Assembly (NCBI GenBank): GCA_028282885.1
Contig: JANQGX010000010.1
Span: 1-64,000, forward strand
Length of the DNA stretch: 64,000 nucleotides
Reading direction: 5' to 3'
From: SAR324 cluster bacterium
GTDB taxonomy: Bacteria; SAR324; XYD2-FULL-50-16
Below the pieces are notes generated by a model. The model was not told where the DNA came from and did not search any database. It worked only from the letters and a program-made list of their open reading frames with translations. Positions 18,986 to 28,014 of this stretch are shown in pieces (the stretch's first letter is position 1; each line of letters starts with the position of its first letter). A program made the translations under genes and the position numbers.

Positions 18986-19945
18986 CTATGTGTTTACCGG
19001 AAACTCATGTTTGATCATTTGGATCAACCCCCTTTGTATTGTATATTCAGGGTTAAACCCGCTCTCAAATGCCTTTTTCGCCGACACTTGAGTGCTCGCG
19101 CAAAATTTTTTGATTCTAACCGAGCTAACTGGAAAAGTTGTCTTCATGGCAAAAGCGACCGTATCCAAAGCATATCCCATCATCATTCCAATATAATACG
19201 GAATTCGCAGCCTTCCCTGCTTTTTATTTATTGTTTGATATATAATGCTCAACAATTCATTGGTAGTGAGATCCGGTTTGTCTGCATAATTGAAAATGAG
19301 AACCCGCTTGTGCTGAGTTAATAGATGGACCAGAAACCCACTGATATTGCCAACATATGCCATGGATTTTTTGTTTTCTCCAGATCCAATTTTAATAAAT
19401 TGTCCACCAGCAATCTGTTTTATTAAATTGTAAACATTTCCTCTATTCTTTTCTCCAAAGACAACCACAGGTCTAATAATGTTTAATGACCTTTTGTTAT
19501 CCGCTTCAGCCCAAATCTCAAAAACCTTCTCAGCCTCATACTTGCTTTTTCCATAGTCGTTAAAAGGTTTTGCAGGACTCTCTTCATCAGGAATTCCAAC
19601 ATTAAGTCCATATAAGGCAACTGTACTTGTGAATATGATTTGCTTAACTCCATTGTCCTGCGCAGCTTTGACAATATTTTTTGCTCCATTCACATTTACA
19701 TCATAGTAAAGGGATATCGGCCTCACATCATCACGGTGCTCTGCAGCCAAGTTGTAAATCACGTCGATGTTTTTACAGGCGCGCTGCAGTTTGGGAAGGT
19801 CACGCACATCTCCCTCTATCTCCTCAATGAATTCCAAACCGCTTGGACGTTTATCATAATTCCTTACTTTGTGCCCCGCTTCCAGCAAATCTTTGATGAG
19901 CACCTTGCCGATAAAACCACTTCCTCCAACCACTAATATTCTCAA
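18986..19945 (-). CDS. NAD-dependent epimerase/reductase (WbpV/Gnu-like, SDR extended)
   Basis: A 319-residue extended short-chain dehydrogenase. The Rossmann motif is GGSGFIG at the N-terminus. The catalytic region has FTSTVALYG and YGKSKYEAE (YxxxK). The sequence style and convergent pairing with a WecA/WbpL-like transferase resemble WbpV (4-keto-6-deoxy-GlcNAc reductase giving UDP-QuiNAc) or Gnu (UndPP-GlcNAc 4-epimerase). With the CapD/WbpM-like dehydratase at 60391 it could complete a UDP-QuiNAc/FucNAc-type precursor. The exact substrate cannot be told from sequence. It is the last gene of the long minus-strand run, ending 29 bp from the end of the convergent gene. Confidence 0.8.
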   Translation of the reverse strand: MRILVVGGSGFIGKVLIKDLLEAGHKVRNYDKRPSGLEFIEEIEGDVRDLPKLQRACKNIDVIYNLAAEHRDDVRPISLYYDVNVNGAKNIVKAAQDNGVKQIIFTSTVALYGLNVGIPDEESPAKPFNDYGKSKYEAEKVFEIWAEADNKRSLNIIRPVVVFGEKNRGNVYNLIKQIAGGQFIKIGSGENKKSMAYVGNISGFLVHLLTQHKRVLIFNYADKPDLTTNELLSIIYQTINKKQGRLRIPYYIGMMMGYALDTVAFAMKTTFPVSSVRIKKFCASTQVSAKKAFESGFNPEYTIQRGLIQMIKHEFPVNT

Positions 19946-19969
19946 TTATATACCTTTAAGTTTAGCGAT

Positions 19970-21169
19970 TCACCAGATTGATTTGAAGTTTTCAAACGCT
20001 TTCGACAATGTGTATTTACTTTGATAAGCATCAAAAGCGTTTCTCCCCATTTCGGCAACCATATCCCGATTGCTCTTTGCATATAAGATTGCTTTGATCA
20101 AGCCATCGAGATCCCCCGGATTAACATGAAAACCACAGTTGTCTTCCTTAACAACCATTGCAACTTCAGACTTTGCAGGTACCTGCGCCATAATAGCTCT
20201 TCCCGAAGCCATCACACCATATAATTTGCATGGAACTGCAACTCCTTCTAATCCACTCAGTTGTGATATTAAGGCAATATGACAACAGGTAAGACTGATC
20301 GGAAGATACTCCTGTGGTTGAAAACCAAGCCAAGTAATGTTCGGTGTCTCTAATGAATATGAGATTTTTTCAGCATCCCTTCTTTTGATTCCATCTCCTA
20401 TGAAAAGAAAATGGATCTCATCTTCATTCCTCAAAGCATCCGCCAGTCGCACAAAAATGTTAATATCGTGCCATACTCCCATGTTCCCGGAATACTGAAC
20501 GACAAACTTGTTCTCAATTTCCAGTTCCTTTGCCAATGGATTGTTTTCAAAGCAAATCGGTTCTGATATCTCCGCAGCGCTCCAATGGGGAATATAGTGT
20601 ATCGTTTCAGCCCCCAATTGATAATCGTCCTTGAGAATCAAACTCATATCACGTCCGAGCACTATCAGGTCTTTGGCTCTTTCATATGCTCTCCTATTCA
20701 GATACTTCCAAATCCGCCCTGCCAATGACTTTTCTTTAATCTTTCCCAGTCTTATTAGTCCTTCAGGATAGACATCCAAAAGCATGTATTGAAAATCGAA
20801 CCTGCCGATTCTCGATACCCAGCTGAGAAATAAGAGAAGGAAAGGCGGATTTGTCACACCAAAAACAACATCTTTGTTCTTCAAAAAAAGCAGTTTCCAG
20901 GATGCATGCAGCAAAAAAGACAAGTATGCGACCGCCCTGTGAAAATAGCTCTTTTTTAACGGGATATTCATCCCACATCTGTAGATGTCAATTCCGAAAA
21001 CCTTCTCATAAGCAGGCAATTTTGACTTGCTTTCTGCTGGAAATCCGCTGATAACAATAACCTTGTAGCGATTGTCATTGGCGAATCTTTTCAACAAATC
21101 AGTAAACAGCTGAGAGGTAGATGTGGTATCCGGATAGAATACCTGGCAGACAAAAATTATTTTTTTCAC
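19970..21169 (-). CDS. GT4 glycosyltransferase, WbuB/WcaI-like
   Basis: GT-B enzyme of 399 residues. It starts with KKIIFVCQVFYPDTTSTSQL, the opening typical of WcaI/WbuB-like enzymes that often add the second sugar, such as FucNAc. It continues with FGVTNPPFLLLFL, a membrane-associated segment, and VVQYSGNMGVWHDI at the donor domain. The donor motif appears as EGVAVPCKLYGVMASGRAIMA with an atypical acidic pair. It lies 24 bp upstream of the epimerase gene. The neighbourhood (initiating transferase, 4-epimerase/reductase) supports an early step of glycan assembly. Confidence 0.82.
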   Translation of the reverse strand: MKKIIFVCQVFYPDTTSTSQLFTDLLKRFANDNRYKVIVISGFPAESKSKLPAYEKVFGIDIYRCGMNIPLKKSYFHRAVAYLSFLLHASWKLLFLKNKDVVFGVTNPPFLLLFLSWVSRIGRFDFQYMLLDVYPEGLIRLGKIKEKSLAGRIWKYLNRRAYERAKDLIVLGRDMSLILKDDYQLGAETIHYIPHWSAAEISEPICFENNPLAKELEIENKFVVQYSGNMGVWHDINIFVRLADALRNEDEIHFLFIGDGIKRRDAEKISYSLETPNITWLGFQPQEYLPISLTCCHIALISQLSGLEGVAVPCKLYGVMASGRAIMAQVPAKSEVAMVVKEDNCGFHVNPGDLDGLIKAILYAKSNRDMVAEMGRNAFDAYQSKYTLSKAFENFKSIW

Positions 21170-21189
21170 AAGTATTAATTGAAAGGGCT

Positions 21190-22157
21190 TCAGGAGAATA
21201 ATTGCTGGAAACCAATCTTGAAACGTTTGAACAGAGTCGAAACCCTTATATCATTGTTTTGGATAACACAATCAAAACAGATAATACCGTAAATTGTAGA
21301 AAAGGCAACAAACCCAAGGATATATCTCGGAGATGGTATTGCCAGAATTCCGTATAACGAATTGAATGCCAATCCAATGATGCAAGGCGCAATCATTTTA
21401 AAATCAACTTTATAAAATAATGACAATAAAAAGCCGACGTTACTAAACAACAGAAAAAAAAGAACATAACTCCAAACTTGGCAAAATAGGTGCGCAACAC
21501 AAAAAAAGGATGATAGCGAATCAAACGAAGAATTTCACTCTTTAAGACTGAGTTGTACTCGTTTGAAAATGGGACTATATTGGGATCTTTTTTTCTAACA
21601 AAGTCTCTAGCAAATCTGTCGTTCCATTGGATTTTCTGACTACTGTGCAAAAATCCAAATCCAAGATACGCATTGTGCCAAACATTGTGAATGTTCTGAG
21701 AAGGAGGTTCGATTGCTCTTGAAATAAGAAAAGCATCCCTTTTTTCTATTAGATGATTGAAGTGGAGATTAACTACCGAGATGCCTATTACTGTAGCAAG
21801 AATTGCCACGACTTTCTTTCTTTTGGAAGCCTTAATTTTTATCAAGATCATAAAAACCATCATCAGAAGCACTGCCAGCCCCGAATAAAGACGCAAGTAA
21901 TTTGAAACACCGATAATCATCCCTGCTAGTATTAGGAATATAAGAAATGATAGATTGATATTGTCCCGCTTCACATAAAACAAAAACAAAGGAATAACGA
22001 AAAACGGCATGCAACCAGCTACCACATATGCCCCCCAAATAGTCGAATAAAATATTGTTAAAGTGATAATAACAAACGCATAAATCCGACTTCTCCAAGA
22101 TTCCAGAAAGAAAAAGGCCCCTATCAATCCTAAACAATAAGAACCTAAAACAATCAC
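21190..22157 (-). pseudogene. Polytopic membrane protein split by a -1 homopolymer frameshift
   Basis: Two overlapping frames make one protein of ~320 residues. The first part (22157 down to ~21460) has repeated hydrophobic segments and a conserved-looking loop with NVWHNAYLGFGF. The second part (~21460 down to 21190) continues with FSNVGFLLSLFY and ends in an IPSPRYILGF motif before the last helix, a common C-terminal layout of GT39-like or other multi-pass glycan proteins. The frames join if the T8 run on the coding strand (plus-strand A8 at ~21454-21461) had nine bases. This is either a real frameshift or a sequencing indel. The N-terminus also looks short for such families. Function unknown. 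Confidence 0.6.
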
Positions 22158-22178
22158 TAGGAAAAATGCATTTATAGC

Positions 22179-22496
22179 TTAATTGATAGTGATATCAAAC
22201 AATGCCCCGATTTTCGGTATAAAATAGACCATACCTAAATCATTGTCTCCAACGGAGGAACTATAGGCACCGGAAGGATGTAGCTTAACCAGCGAAACAC
22301 CGACCTTTTTCTCAGCTACTAGAGTATAAGTCAGTTGAGAATAAAAAGTGTTCTTAAGTCTAATCCACAACTCCCCCTGGTTCATTTTCTTTTGGAGCGC
22401 TCTATCTCTTGGCCAAGATTCTGGAGAGATACAGGATGTGGACAACAGGATAACAAACATCAATACAACAGATAAGGTTGTTTTTGCTTTATGCAT
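22179..22496 (-). CDS. Small predicted lipoprotein
   Basis: A 105-residue protein with a type II signal peptide: MHKAKT, a hydrophobic core (LSVVLMFVILL), and the lipobox LSTSC. The mature part is ~85 residues with no recognised domain. The ATG at 22496 is preceded by a good GAGG Shine-Dalgarno at suitable distance, which favours it over the upstream in-frame TTG (22511). It lies 21 bp upstream of the membrane gene. An outer- or inner-membrane lipoprotein in a glycan operon could assist export or assembly, but nothing in the sequence shows this. Confidence 0.6.
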   Translation of the reverse strand: MHKAKTTLSVVLMFVILLSTSCISPESWPRDRALQKKMNQGELWIRLKNTFYSQLTYTLVAEKKVGVSLVKLHPSGAYSSSVGDNDLGMVYFIPKIGALFDITIN

Positions 22497-22593
22497 GCTT
22501 GACCTCGTCAAAGTATGAGGTGGGGCATAGTTGTTATGCCCGACAAATATGTCATGTATAAAATGCAGAAATGTATTTATCCTACAAAAACTC

Positions 22594-23550
22594 TCACGTT
22601 AACTGCGATTCAATCCACTGATAAGTCTTTTCCAACCCCTCAATCAGAGGCCGATTTGGTCGCCAACCTAGTTTTTTCTCGATCATGTTGTTGTCTGAAT
22701 TCCTGCCTCTGACGCCTAATGGACCTGCAATATGCTTTTTAGTCAGTTTTTTTCCAGCAATGTCCATTGCCATGTCGGCCAATTGATTTATTGTAACCAT
22801 TTCATCAGAGCCTATATTCACTGGACCTGACCATTCGGACCTGGTCAAACGAGTTGTCCCTTCCAAACATTCGTCAACAAAGAGGAATGATCGTGTTTGC
22901 ATTCCATCTCCCCAAATCTCGATCTCTCCTCCATCCTTAGCCATCGCAACTTTGCGGCAAATCGCAGCTGGAGCTTTTTCTCGCCCGTCATTCCACGATC
23001 CGAATGGACCGAAAATATTATGATACCGAGCTACTCTTGCCTCAATCCCCTTATTCCTTTGAAATGACAAAAAGAGTCTTTCACTGAAAAGTTTTTCCCA
23101 TCCATATTCGCTATCAGGCTGAGCAGGATAAGCACTGTCTTCTGCACAATTTGGATTGTCCGGATCCATCTGATTATACTCGGGATAAATGCATGCTGAT
23201 GATGAATAGAAGACTCTCTTTACATTCCTTTTCCAACAAGCATCCAGAACATTCAAGTTAATCATCCCGGAATTGTGCATTATGTCAGCATCATTCTCAC
23301 CTGTAAAAACAAACCCCGCTCCACCCATATCCGCTGCAAATTGGTATACTTCATCAAAACGTCTATCGATTATCTCTTTACAAAAGTGTGAATCTCGAAG
23401 ATCACCCACCACAAAATCGTCTGCAATGGTTTCCCAGAACTGAGGGAACTTCAAATCCACTCCTCTTACCCAAAAGCCCTCATCCTTCAACCTCTTCACC
23501 ATATGAGATCCGATAAAACCACCTGCTCCGCATACCAATGCCTTTAACAT
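22594..23550 (-). CDS. GDP-mannose 3,5-epimerase-like SDR enzyme
   Basis: A 318-residue extended SDR protein closely resembling plant GDP-mannose 3,5-epimerase (GME). That enzyme converts GDP-D-mannose to GDP-L-galactose, with GDP-L-gulose as by-product. The characteristic catalytic elements are all visible: the SSSACIYPE loop with Cys at ~120, YGWEK (Y149, K153), GREKAPAA (K192), GDGMQTRSF (R220), GSDEMV, and GVRGRNSDNN near the end. A strong Shine-Dalgarno (AGGAGG) precedes the ATG at 23550. It would supply an unusual L-hexose donor for one of the GTs here. Substrate is inferred from conserved residues; an NDP-sugar epimerase of other specificity cannot be excluded. Confidence 0.82.
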   Translation of the reverse strand: MLKALVCGAGGFIGSHMVKRLKDEGFWVRGVDLKFPQFWETIADDFVVGDLRDSHFCKEIIDRRFDEVYQFAADMGGAGFVFTGENDADIMHNSGMINLNVLDACWKRNVKRVFYSSSACIYPEYNQMDPDNPNCAEDSAYPAQPDSEYGWEKLFSERLFLSFQRNKGIEARVARYHNIFGPFGSWNDGREKAPAAICRKVAMAKDGGEIEIWGDGMQTRSFLFVDECLEGTTRLTRSEWSGPVNIGSDEMVTINQLADMAMDIAGKKLTKKHIAGPLGVRGRNSDNNMIEKKLGWRPNRPLIEGLEKTYQWIESQLT

Positions 23551-23669
23551 GTAAACCTCCTGCTATTCACAATTAATAATTCTCTATTCAGAAATTGATC
23601 AACTTGTTCAATGGCTACAATCATAAAACCGCTAACTCATACATACCATGATATCATTACTGTTATTTG

Positions 23670-24962
23670 CTATTTCTGTTTCTTTATTCTGGTCTCCACA
23701 TTCTTTAATCCTCCATTAATCCAGGCTTTCTGCCGAGACGTCTGTCCAACCGCAATTCCTAACCACAACCAAAAAGGCATTGCAACCCTGTCAACTATTC
23801 CCTGTTCCGAAACAAAACCAACTGCAATGAATCCAGCAATAGATGCAATAGCTGCGATAGAAAAACCATAACCCACACTAGACCCAAACCTAACAAATCC
23901 CTTTCTGCTGTTGACCATTTTGGTCAATAAAACTATCAAAATCATCAGATAGGCCAGAAATCCCAGAACCCCTACTTCGACCAGGATATGCCAGAAGAAA
24001 AGATCCAATAGCCAATAAAAACCGATGCCTAGGCCCAAAAAGGGGAACAATGAAAAACCACTCCAGGTATTGTAACTTCTAGTTATATGATAAAGCCTGT
24101 CGAAAGTACTGCTGTTTAACCAGCCGTACACCAATCTTTTGATTGAGAATTTGGATTGTAAGCCGAGGTTATGAATCAGCAACTCATTTACCAGCAGAAA
24201 AAGGCCGATAAAGCATACGACTGTCAGGAGTGTTTTCAGTCCCTTGAAGGGTTTATCCTTTGCTTCAAAGTATAAAAAAACCGATATAGTGATGAAAAAA
24301 GCTATCAAGCCAGCGCGACCTGCCGCTAGAATCACTGCAAAAAAAACCAGGATGGGTAGTGACGATCTGACTAGTCGATTTCTGATGCTTGGACGCATGT
24401 ATGCGTAAGGCATCAACAGAGACAGGGCAACGCCCAATGACTGGCCACCTTTCCGATAAATGAAAGGGAAGTCAACCCGTTTCCATTTCAAATTGCCGGC
24501 TAATAACTCGTACTGGTAGTAAACAACCCAAAGAAATAGGATAGTAAAAGAGAAGAGCAACACCAGTCTAAGGAGCTTAATATGCTCTTCTCGTAATGAA
24601 TATGAAATAACTGCCGCAAAAATAAAAAAAAGAAAGTACTCGATATGCTTTCCTGTTATTACAACAAATCTGAAAACTTGATCGGGAGTAGTATTCTTTT
24701 GAGATAAGATTGAAATCAAATAGCTGAGAAAGGCAAATACCAAGAATATCAAATATAAAATCAAAACAGGGCTGAGAGTTTTTAGCCATTTATTCTTTTG
24801 GGCAGCATCTTTTTTTAGAATTATCTCCGTTGAAAAAATAAAAAATATCAGCAGAAAAATCAAATCTGATATTCTCAACTCATCATAAACTGGCGGTATT
24901 ATATAAACAAAAGACAGTAAAACTAGAAAAAAAAAGTAAATGGAAGATCTGTTTATTGTCAT
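23670..24962 (-). CDS. Wzy/WaaL-type O-antigen polymerase or ligase
   Basis: A 430-residue inner-membrane protein with about eleven helices. The large periplasmic loop (SIKRLVYGWLNSSTFDRLYHITRSY) is followed by FLGLGIGFYWLLDLFFWHILVEVGVLGF. This matches the late H-x-x-x-x-x-x-E-x-G pattern of the Wzy_C/O-antigen ligase family, where the ligase/polymerase His and Glu sit. It could polymerise the Wzx-flipped repeat unit or ligate glycan to lipid A core; sequence does not separate the two. Its presence with the Wzx-like gene at 36882 suggests a Wzx/Wzy-dependent pathway next to the ABC-dependent one. Confidence 0.78.
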   Translation of the reverse strand: MTINRSSIYFFFLVLLSFVYIIPPVYDELRISDLIFLLIFFIFSTEIILKKDAAQKNKWLKTLSPVLILYLIFLVFAFLSYLISILSQKNTTPDQVFRFVVITGKHIEYFLFFIFAAVISYSLREEHIKLLRLVLLFSFTILFLWVVYYQYELLAGNLKWKRVDFPFIYRKGGQSLGVALSLLMPYAYMRPSIRNRLVRSSLPILVFFAVILAAGRAGLIAFFITISVFLYFEAKDKPFKGLKTLLTVVCFIGLFLLVNELLIHNLGLQSKFSIKRLVYGWLNSSTFDRLYHITRSYNTWSGFSLFPFLGLGIGFYWLLDLFFWHILVEVGVLGFLAYLMILIVLLTKMVNSRKGFVRFGSSVGYGFSIAAIASIAGFIAVGFVSEQGIVDRVAMPFWLWLGIAVGQTSRQKAWINGGLKNVETRIKKQK

Positions 24963-24987
24963 TTTAGTATACTAATTTTCTACCATT

Positions 24988-26172
24988 TTATGCATTTCCC
25001 GATGTATAAACAATAGATCTTAAATCATCAATAAAAGATGCATGAGTAGAAATTTTTTGCTTGCTCATATTATCTACATAATCCAGGGTTTTCGAATAAT
25101 TGTTCAAGACAAACCCCATCTGCTCATATAAATCGTCATCGTTTTCGGGATTAAATGTCAATCCATTTACTTTGTTTTTTATTCTGCCTTGCAGCTTATC
25201 TGTAACCAGCACAAGGCATTTTCTTGAAATAGCCTCTTCGACAACTTTCGGATAAGCTTCCGTGAAGGAAGGTAAGACAAAGACCTGGCTCATGTCATAG
25301 AAAGAGATGAGTTTTTTTTGATCTGTTACTTTGCCTAGAAAAAGTACATTATCAGCATTTTCGCCTGCAGAGCTTTTCAAAGTTCTTTCCTCAGGCCCAT
25401 CCCCAACAATCCTTAAAACCATTGCTTCCGGAAAGTTCGCTTGCAGTTTCCTAAAGGTTCTTATAAGCATGTTAAGGTTTTTCTCCTTAACCAGCCTTCC
25501 AACAAATAAGAAATTCAATGTACCGGAATATGGTTTTCTGAGTGGTGGATTCTTGAACCAAAGCGGATTAAGCAATGAAGGTCTTGCGAGAAAAACTGAC
25601 TTGGATACTCCACTGTAATAGTCGGCTAATGCCGAACTCACTGCAATAATCTTGGTGTTTTTTAACATTAACTTCTCAGAAAATTTTACCAAGTTCAGGG
25701 CAAGCTCCTGGAGTTTCGAAAATTTAATATACTGCTTTATTAATTTGACATTCACTTCATCCTTAAAAAAACTCCTCACATATACAACAAAGTTTTTTCG
25801 AAGTATTCTAAAATACTGGATAAGTAACAAATGTATAGGATTAATAGAGACAACAAAAAACAAATCTATTTCGTTAAGATATCTCTTGATATATTTAAAA
25901 AAAGATCTGTAGTATCTTGCAGAATTGCCTTTGAAAAGATCCAGACTTGATGTAATGAATGGCAGGTCAAGTAAATCAATATTTTCTGTGTTTATTTTAA
26001 AAAGATCCTTAGTCTCGTACTCTTGATTCAACTCGGAAAGTGGAGATAACAAATAGACTTTGTTACCTGTAGCGCAAAACGCGGGCAACAACATGTTGAG
26101 GAAACTATTCTCAGCATAAATCGCATCTTGGTATTGATAAAGCCTTTCATATACTGAGATGAGTACATTCAT
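24988..26172 (-). CDS. GT4 glycosyltransferase
   Basis: A 394-residue GT-B enzyme. The donor domain is clear: LNFLFVGRLVKEKNLNMLIRTF, LRIVGDGPEERTLK, VLFLGKVTDQKKLI, and SFTEAYPKVVEEAISRKCLVL with the EX7E glutamates. The N-terminal acceptor half has a run of basic and hydrophobic residues around 90-130, consistent with membrane contact. It is preceded by another GT4-like gene 27 bp upstream. Sugar specificity unknown. Confidence 0.85.
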   Translation of the reverse strand: MNVLISVYERLYQYQDAIYAENSFLNMLLPAFCATGNKVYLLSPLSELNQEYETKDLFKINTENIDLLDLPFITSSLDLFKGNSARYYRSFFKYIKRYLNEIDLFFVVSINPIHLLLIQYFRILRKNFVVYVRSFFKDEVNVKLIKQYIKFSKLQELALNLVKFSEKLMLKNTKIIAVSSALADYYSGVSKSVFLARPSLLNPLWFKNPPLRKPYSGTLNFLFVGRLVKEKNLNMLIRTFRKLQANFPEAMVLRIVGDGPEERTLKSSAGENADNVLFLGKVTDQKKLISFYDMSQVFVLPSFTEAYPKVVEEAISRKCLVLVTDKLQGRIKNKVNGLTFNPENDDDLYEQMGFVLNNYSKTLDYVDNMSKQKISTHASFIDDLRSIVYTSGNA

Positions 26173-26199
26173 TTTAAATCACTGTTCCTCGGGCTTTAT

Positions 26200-27303
26200 T
26201 CAGGCTAAACCATCCAATATAACAGGTATCTTCGTTTTCCAATCCAGATATGTGGATGCATATCTTCTCATTCTGCAACTTAACTCCATGTCCTGAGTAA
26301 TCAACTCATACCATTCAATGATCTTTTGCAGATCGATGGGTGAATCATCATTTGGAATTTTCAACGCAAAATCCGGATTTTCTGATTGGAAGTCAGGGTC
26401 ATCTGATGAGTAAATAAAAGGGATGCTTCTTGAACAGTATTCTCTTAACTTCAGTTCACCTGCAACAGACATCTTTTTGCGATGTATCCCTATTGCCCCA
26501 ACCGCAACGTGGGTGTCTTCCAAGTATTCGGACAACTCATTTCCAAACAAAGGGCCAGTATAAATGACATGACTATCAAGATCCAGTTCATTGGAAATAG
26601 CCTTCAGTCGTTTCAGTTCCGGTCCCTCTCCTATAATGGAGAATAGTACTGTAAAAGGCGTTTTGCAGGAGTTGCTTTTCTTCAACCATTGACTGATTCC
26701 GTGCAAAACTCTGTCATATCCATGCCAGAAAGCCAAATTAGCTACACCTATGACTTTAAACACGGGGGCAGGCCAAATGGAAAGTTGTTTTCTTTGAGAA
26801 ATGGAGTCCACGTCAATTGCATTTCCAATCAATAGGCTTTTTTTTCTATTTCCAAGCATAAATAGTGGGCTTTCAACACTATACTGAAGAATCCTATGTG
26901 CTGGCCACCAACTCCATGGCAGTTGAATAAAAAGAAGGAAAACTCTGGACATTCTGCCAAATAGAGAAATAGGACGTTCTAATATTTCAAAAACAGCATT
27001 AAACATAGGAGTTGGAACATCCAATATGATTTTTGTTTTCTTTAGTCTCAACCAGAGCATGCAAAAAAAAATAAAGGTGTTTCCCATAGAGTCGACTCTG
27101 ACCAGTACTATGTCTGCTTTAGTCAATACTAATTTCTTGTAATAGATAAACCGGTCCCTTGGCCGATTGGTGTTTGAAAAGTAGCTCGATCCATCATACC
27201 CAAGCTCCTTTAAACAGCTTATCATCTGGCTGATTTTATTAGCAACTCCAGGCTGTTTTAAAGGCTGACAAAAAGCAAAGTAGGATATTTTCACCTGTGA
27301 CAC
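26200..27303 (-). CDS. GT4-like glycosyltransferase
   Basis: A 367-residue GT-B-fold protein. Recognisable parts are KVIGVANLAFWHGYDRVLHGI at the start of the donor domain, FSIIGEGPELKRLKAIS and HVIYTGPLFGNELSEYL. The usual EX7E block is altered to KMSVAGELKLREYCSRSIPFI. A hydrophobic patch (FLLFIQLPWSWWPAHR) lies in the acceptor half. Family placement is good at fold level; donor and acceptor are unknown. It lies 19 bp downstream of a methyltransferase gene and is probably co-transcribed with it. Confidence 0.72.
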   Translation of the reverse strand: MSQVKISYFAFCQPLKQPGVANKISQMISCLKELGYDGSSYFSNTNRPRDRFIYYKKLVLTKADIVLVRVDSMGNTFIFFCMLWLRLKKTKIILDVPTPMFNAVFEILERPISLFGRMSRVFLLFIQLPWSWWPAHRILQYSVESPLFMLGNRKKSLLIGNAIDVDSISQRKQLSIWPAPVFKVIGVANLAFWHGYDRVLHGISQWLKKSNSCKTPFTVLFSIIGEGPELKRLKAISNELDLDSHVIYTGPLFGNELSEYLEDTHVAVGAIGIHRKKMSVAGELKLREYCSRSIPFIYSSDDPDFQSENPDFALKIPNDDSPIDLQKIIEWYELITQDMELSCRMRRYASTYLDWKTKIPVILDGLA

Positions 27304-27322
27304 CTGCGCGGGCGATCCGATT

Positions 27323-28009
27323 CTATCGTCTCACAATTCTGACCATATCATACCGAACACCTTTCCCCAGAGCTTGAATACGAAAATCGCGGCCAAATAT
27401 CTTCCTGAGTGCATTCAATGAGGGAGACAACATAAAACCAACTCTGGTTTCACGCAATTCGAATAGACTAAAAGGGTCAAACTTTAACAAGTTCCTGATC
27501 CAATTGGTTGACCATGACAAGTAACCTATTGGTTTTGCGAGCGATAGCTCTATATATGCCGCTTGCCCGATGACACTTTTCAATTGATTCAAAGCGCCCA
27601 AAATGTCTTGAACCTCTGTCAACACAGCTATACAAAATACAATATCTACTGTGCCAATGGAGTTGATTGTCTCTATCCCCCTTTTTTCAAATGTGATATC
27701 CAGATTCTCAAGCTCAGCGAGTTTCCGGGCCTGCTTTAACCGGTTTTCATTGATATCAACCCCAATAACTCTTCCAGCCCCTCTTCTTTTTGACATCAAG
27801 CAATAAGCTCCAGAATTGCAGCCGACATCCAGCACAGACTTTCCTGAAAAATCTATTTTATCGAAGAATGGAAATCGCTTTCTGGTATCAAATTTACCTG
27901 GAGTAATTGTTCCATCACCAAGTTCAATAATTTGATACCAGTCCTGATTATCAATCCATTCTTTGTTCTCCTTCGAAATACGGTGTGAAGTCTCGTTAGT
28001 CATAGGCAC
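27323..28009 (-). CDS. Class I SAM-dependent methyltransferase (CmoB/DUF1698-like)
   Basis: A 228-residue methyltransferase. WYQIIELGDGTITPGKFD near the start is the hallmark of the CmoB-like (DUF1698) group. The SAM-binding motif is VLDVGCNSGAYCL, with VIGVDINENRL as motif II and IVFCIAVLTEV as motif IV. CmoB acts on tRNA, but shorter relatives in glycan loci are usually O-methyltransferases for sugars or sugar acids. The location between GT genes supports the latter by inference. It is separated by 5 bp from the ParB-fold-like gene upstream. Confidence 0.75.
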   Translation of the reverse strand: MPMTNETSHRISKENKEWIDNQDWYQIIELGDGTITPGKFDTRKRFPFFDKIDFSGKSVLDVGCNSGAYCLMSKRRGAGRVIGVDINENRLKQARKLAELENLDITFEKRGIETINSIGTVDIVFCIAVLTEVQDILGALNQLKSVIGQAAYIELSLAKPIGYLSWSTNWIRNLLKFDPFSLFELRETRVGFMLSPSLNALRKIFGRDFRIQALGKGVRYDMVRIVRR

Positions 28010-28014
28010 TCCAA

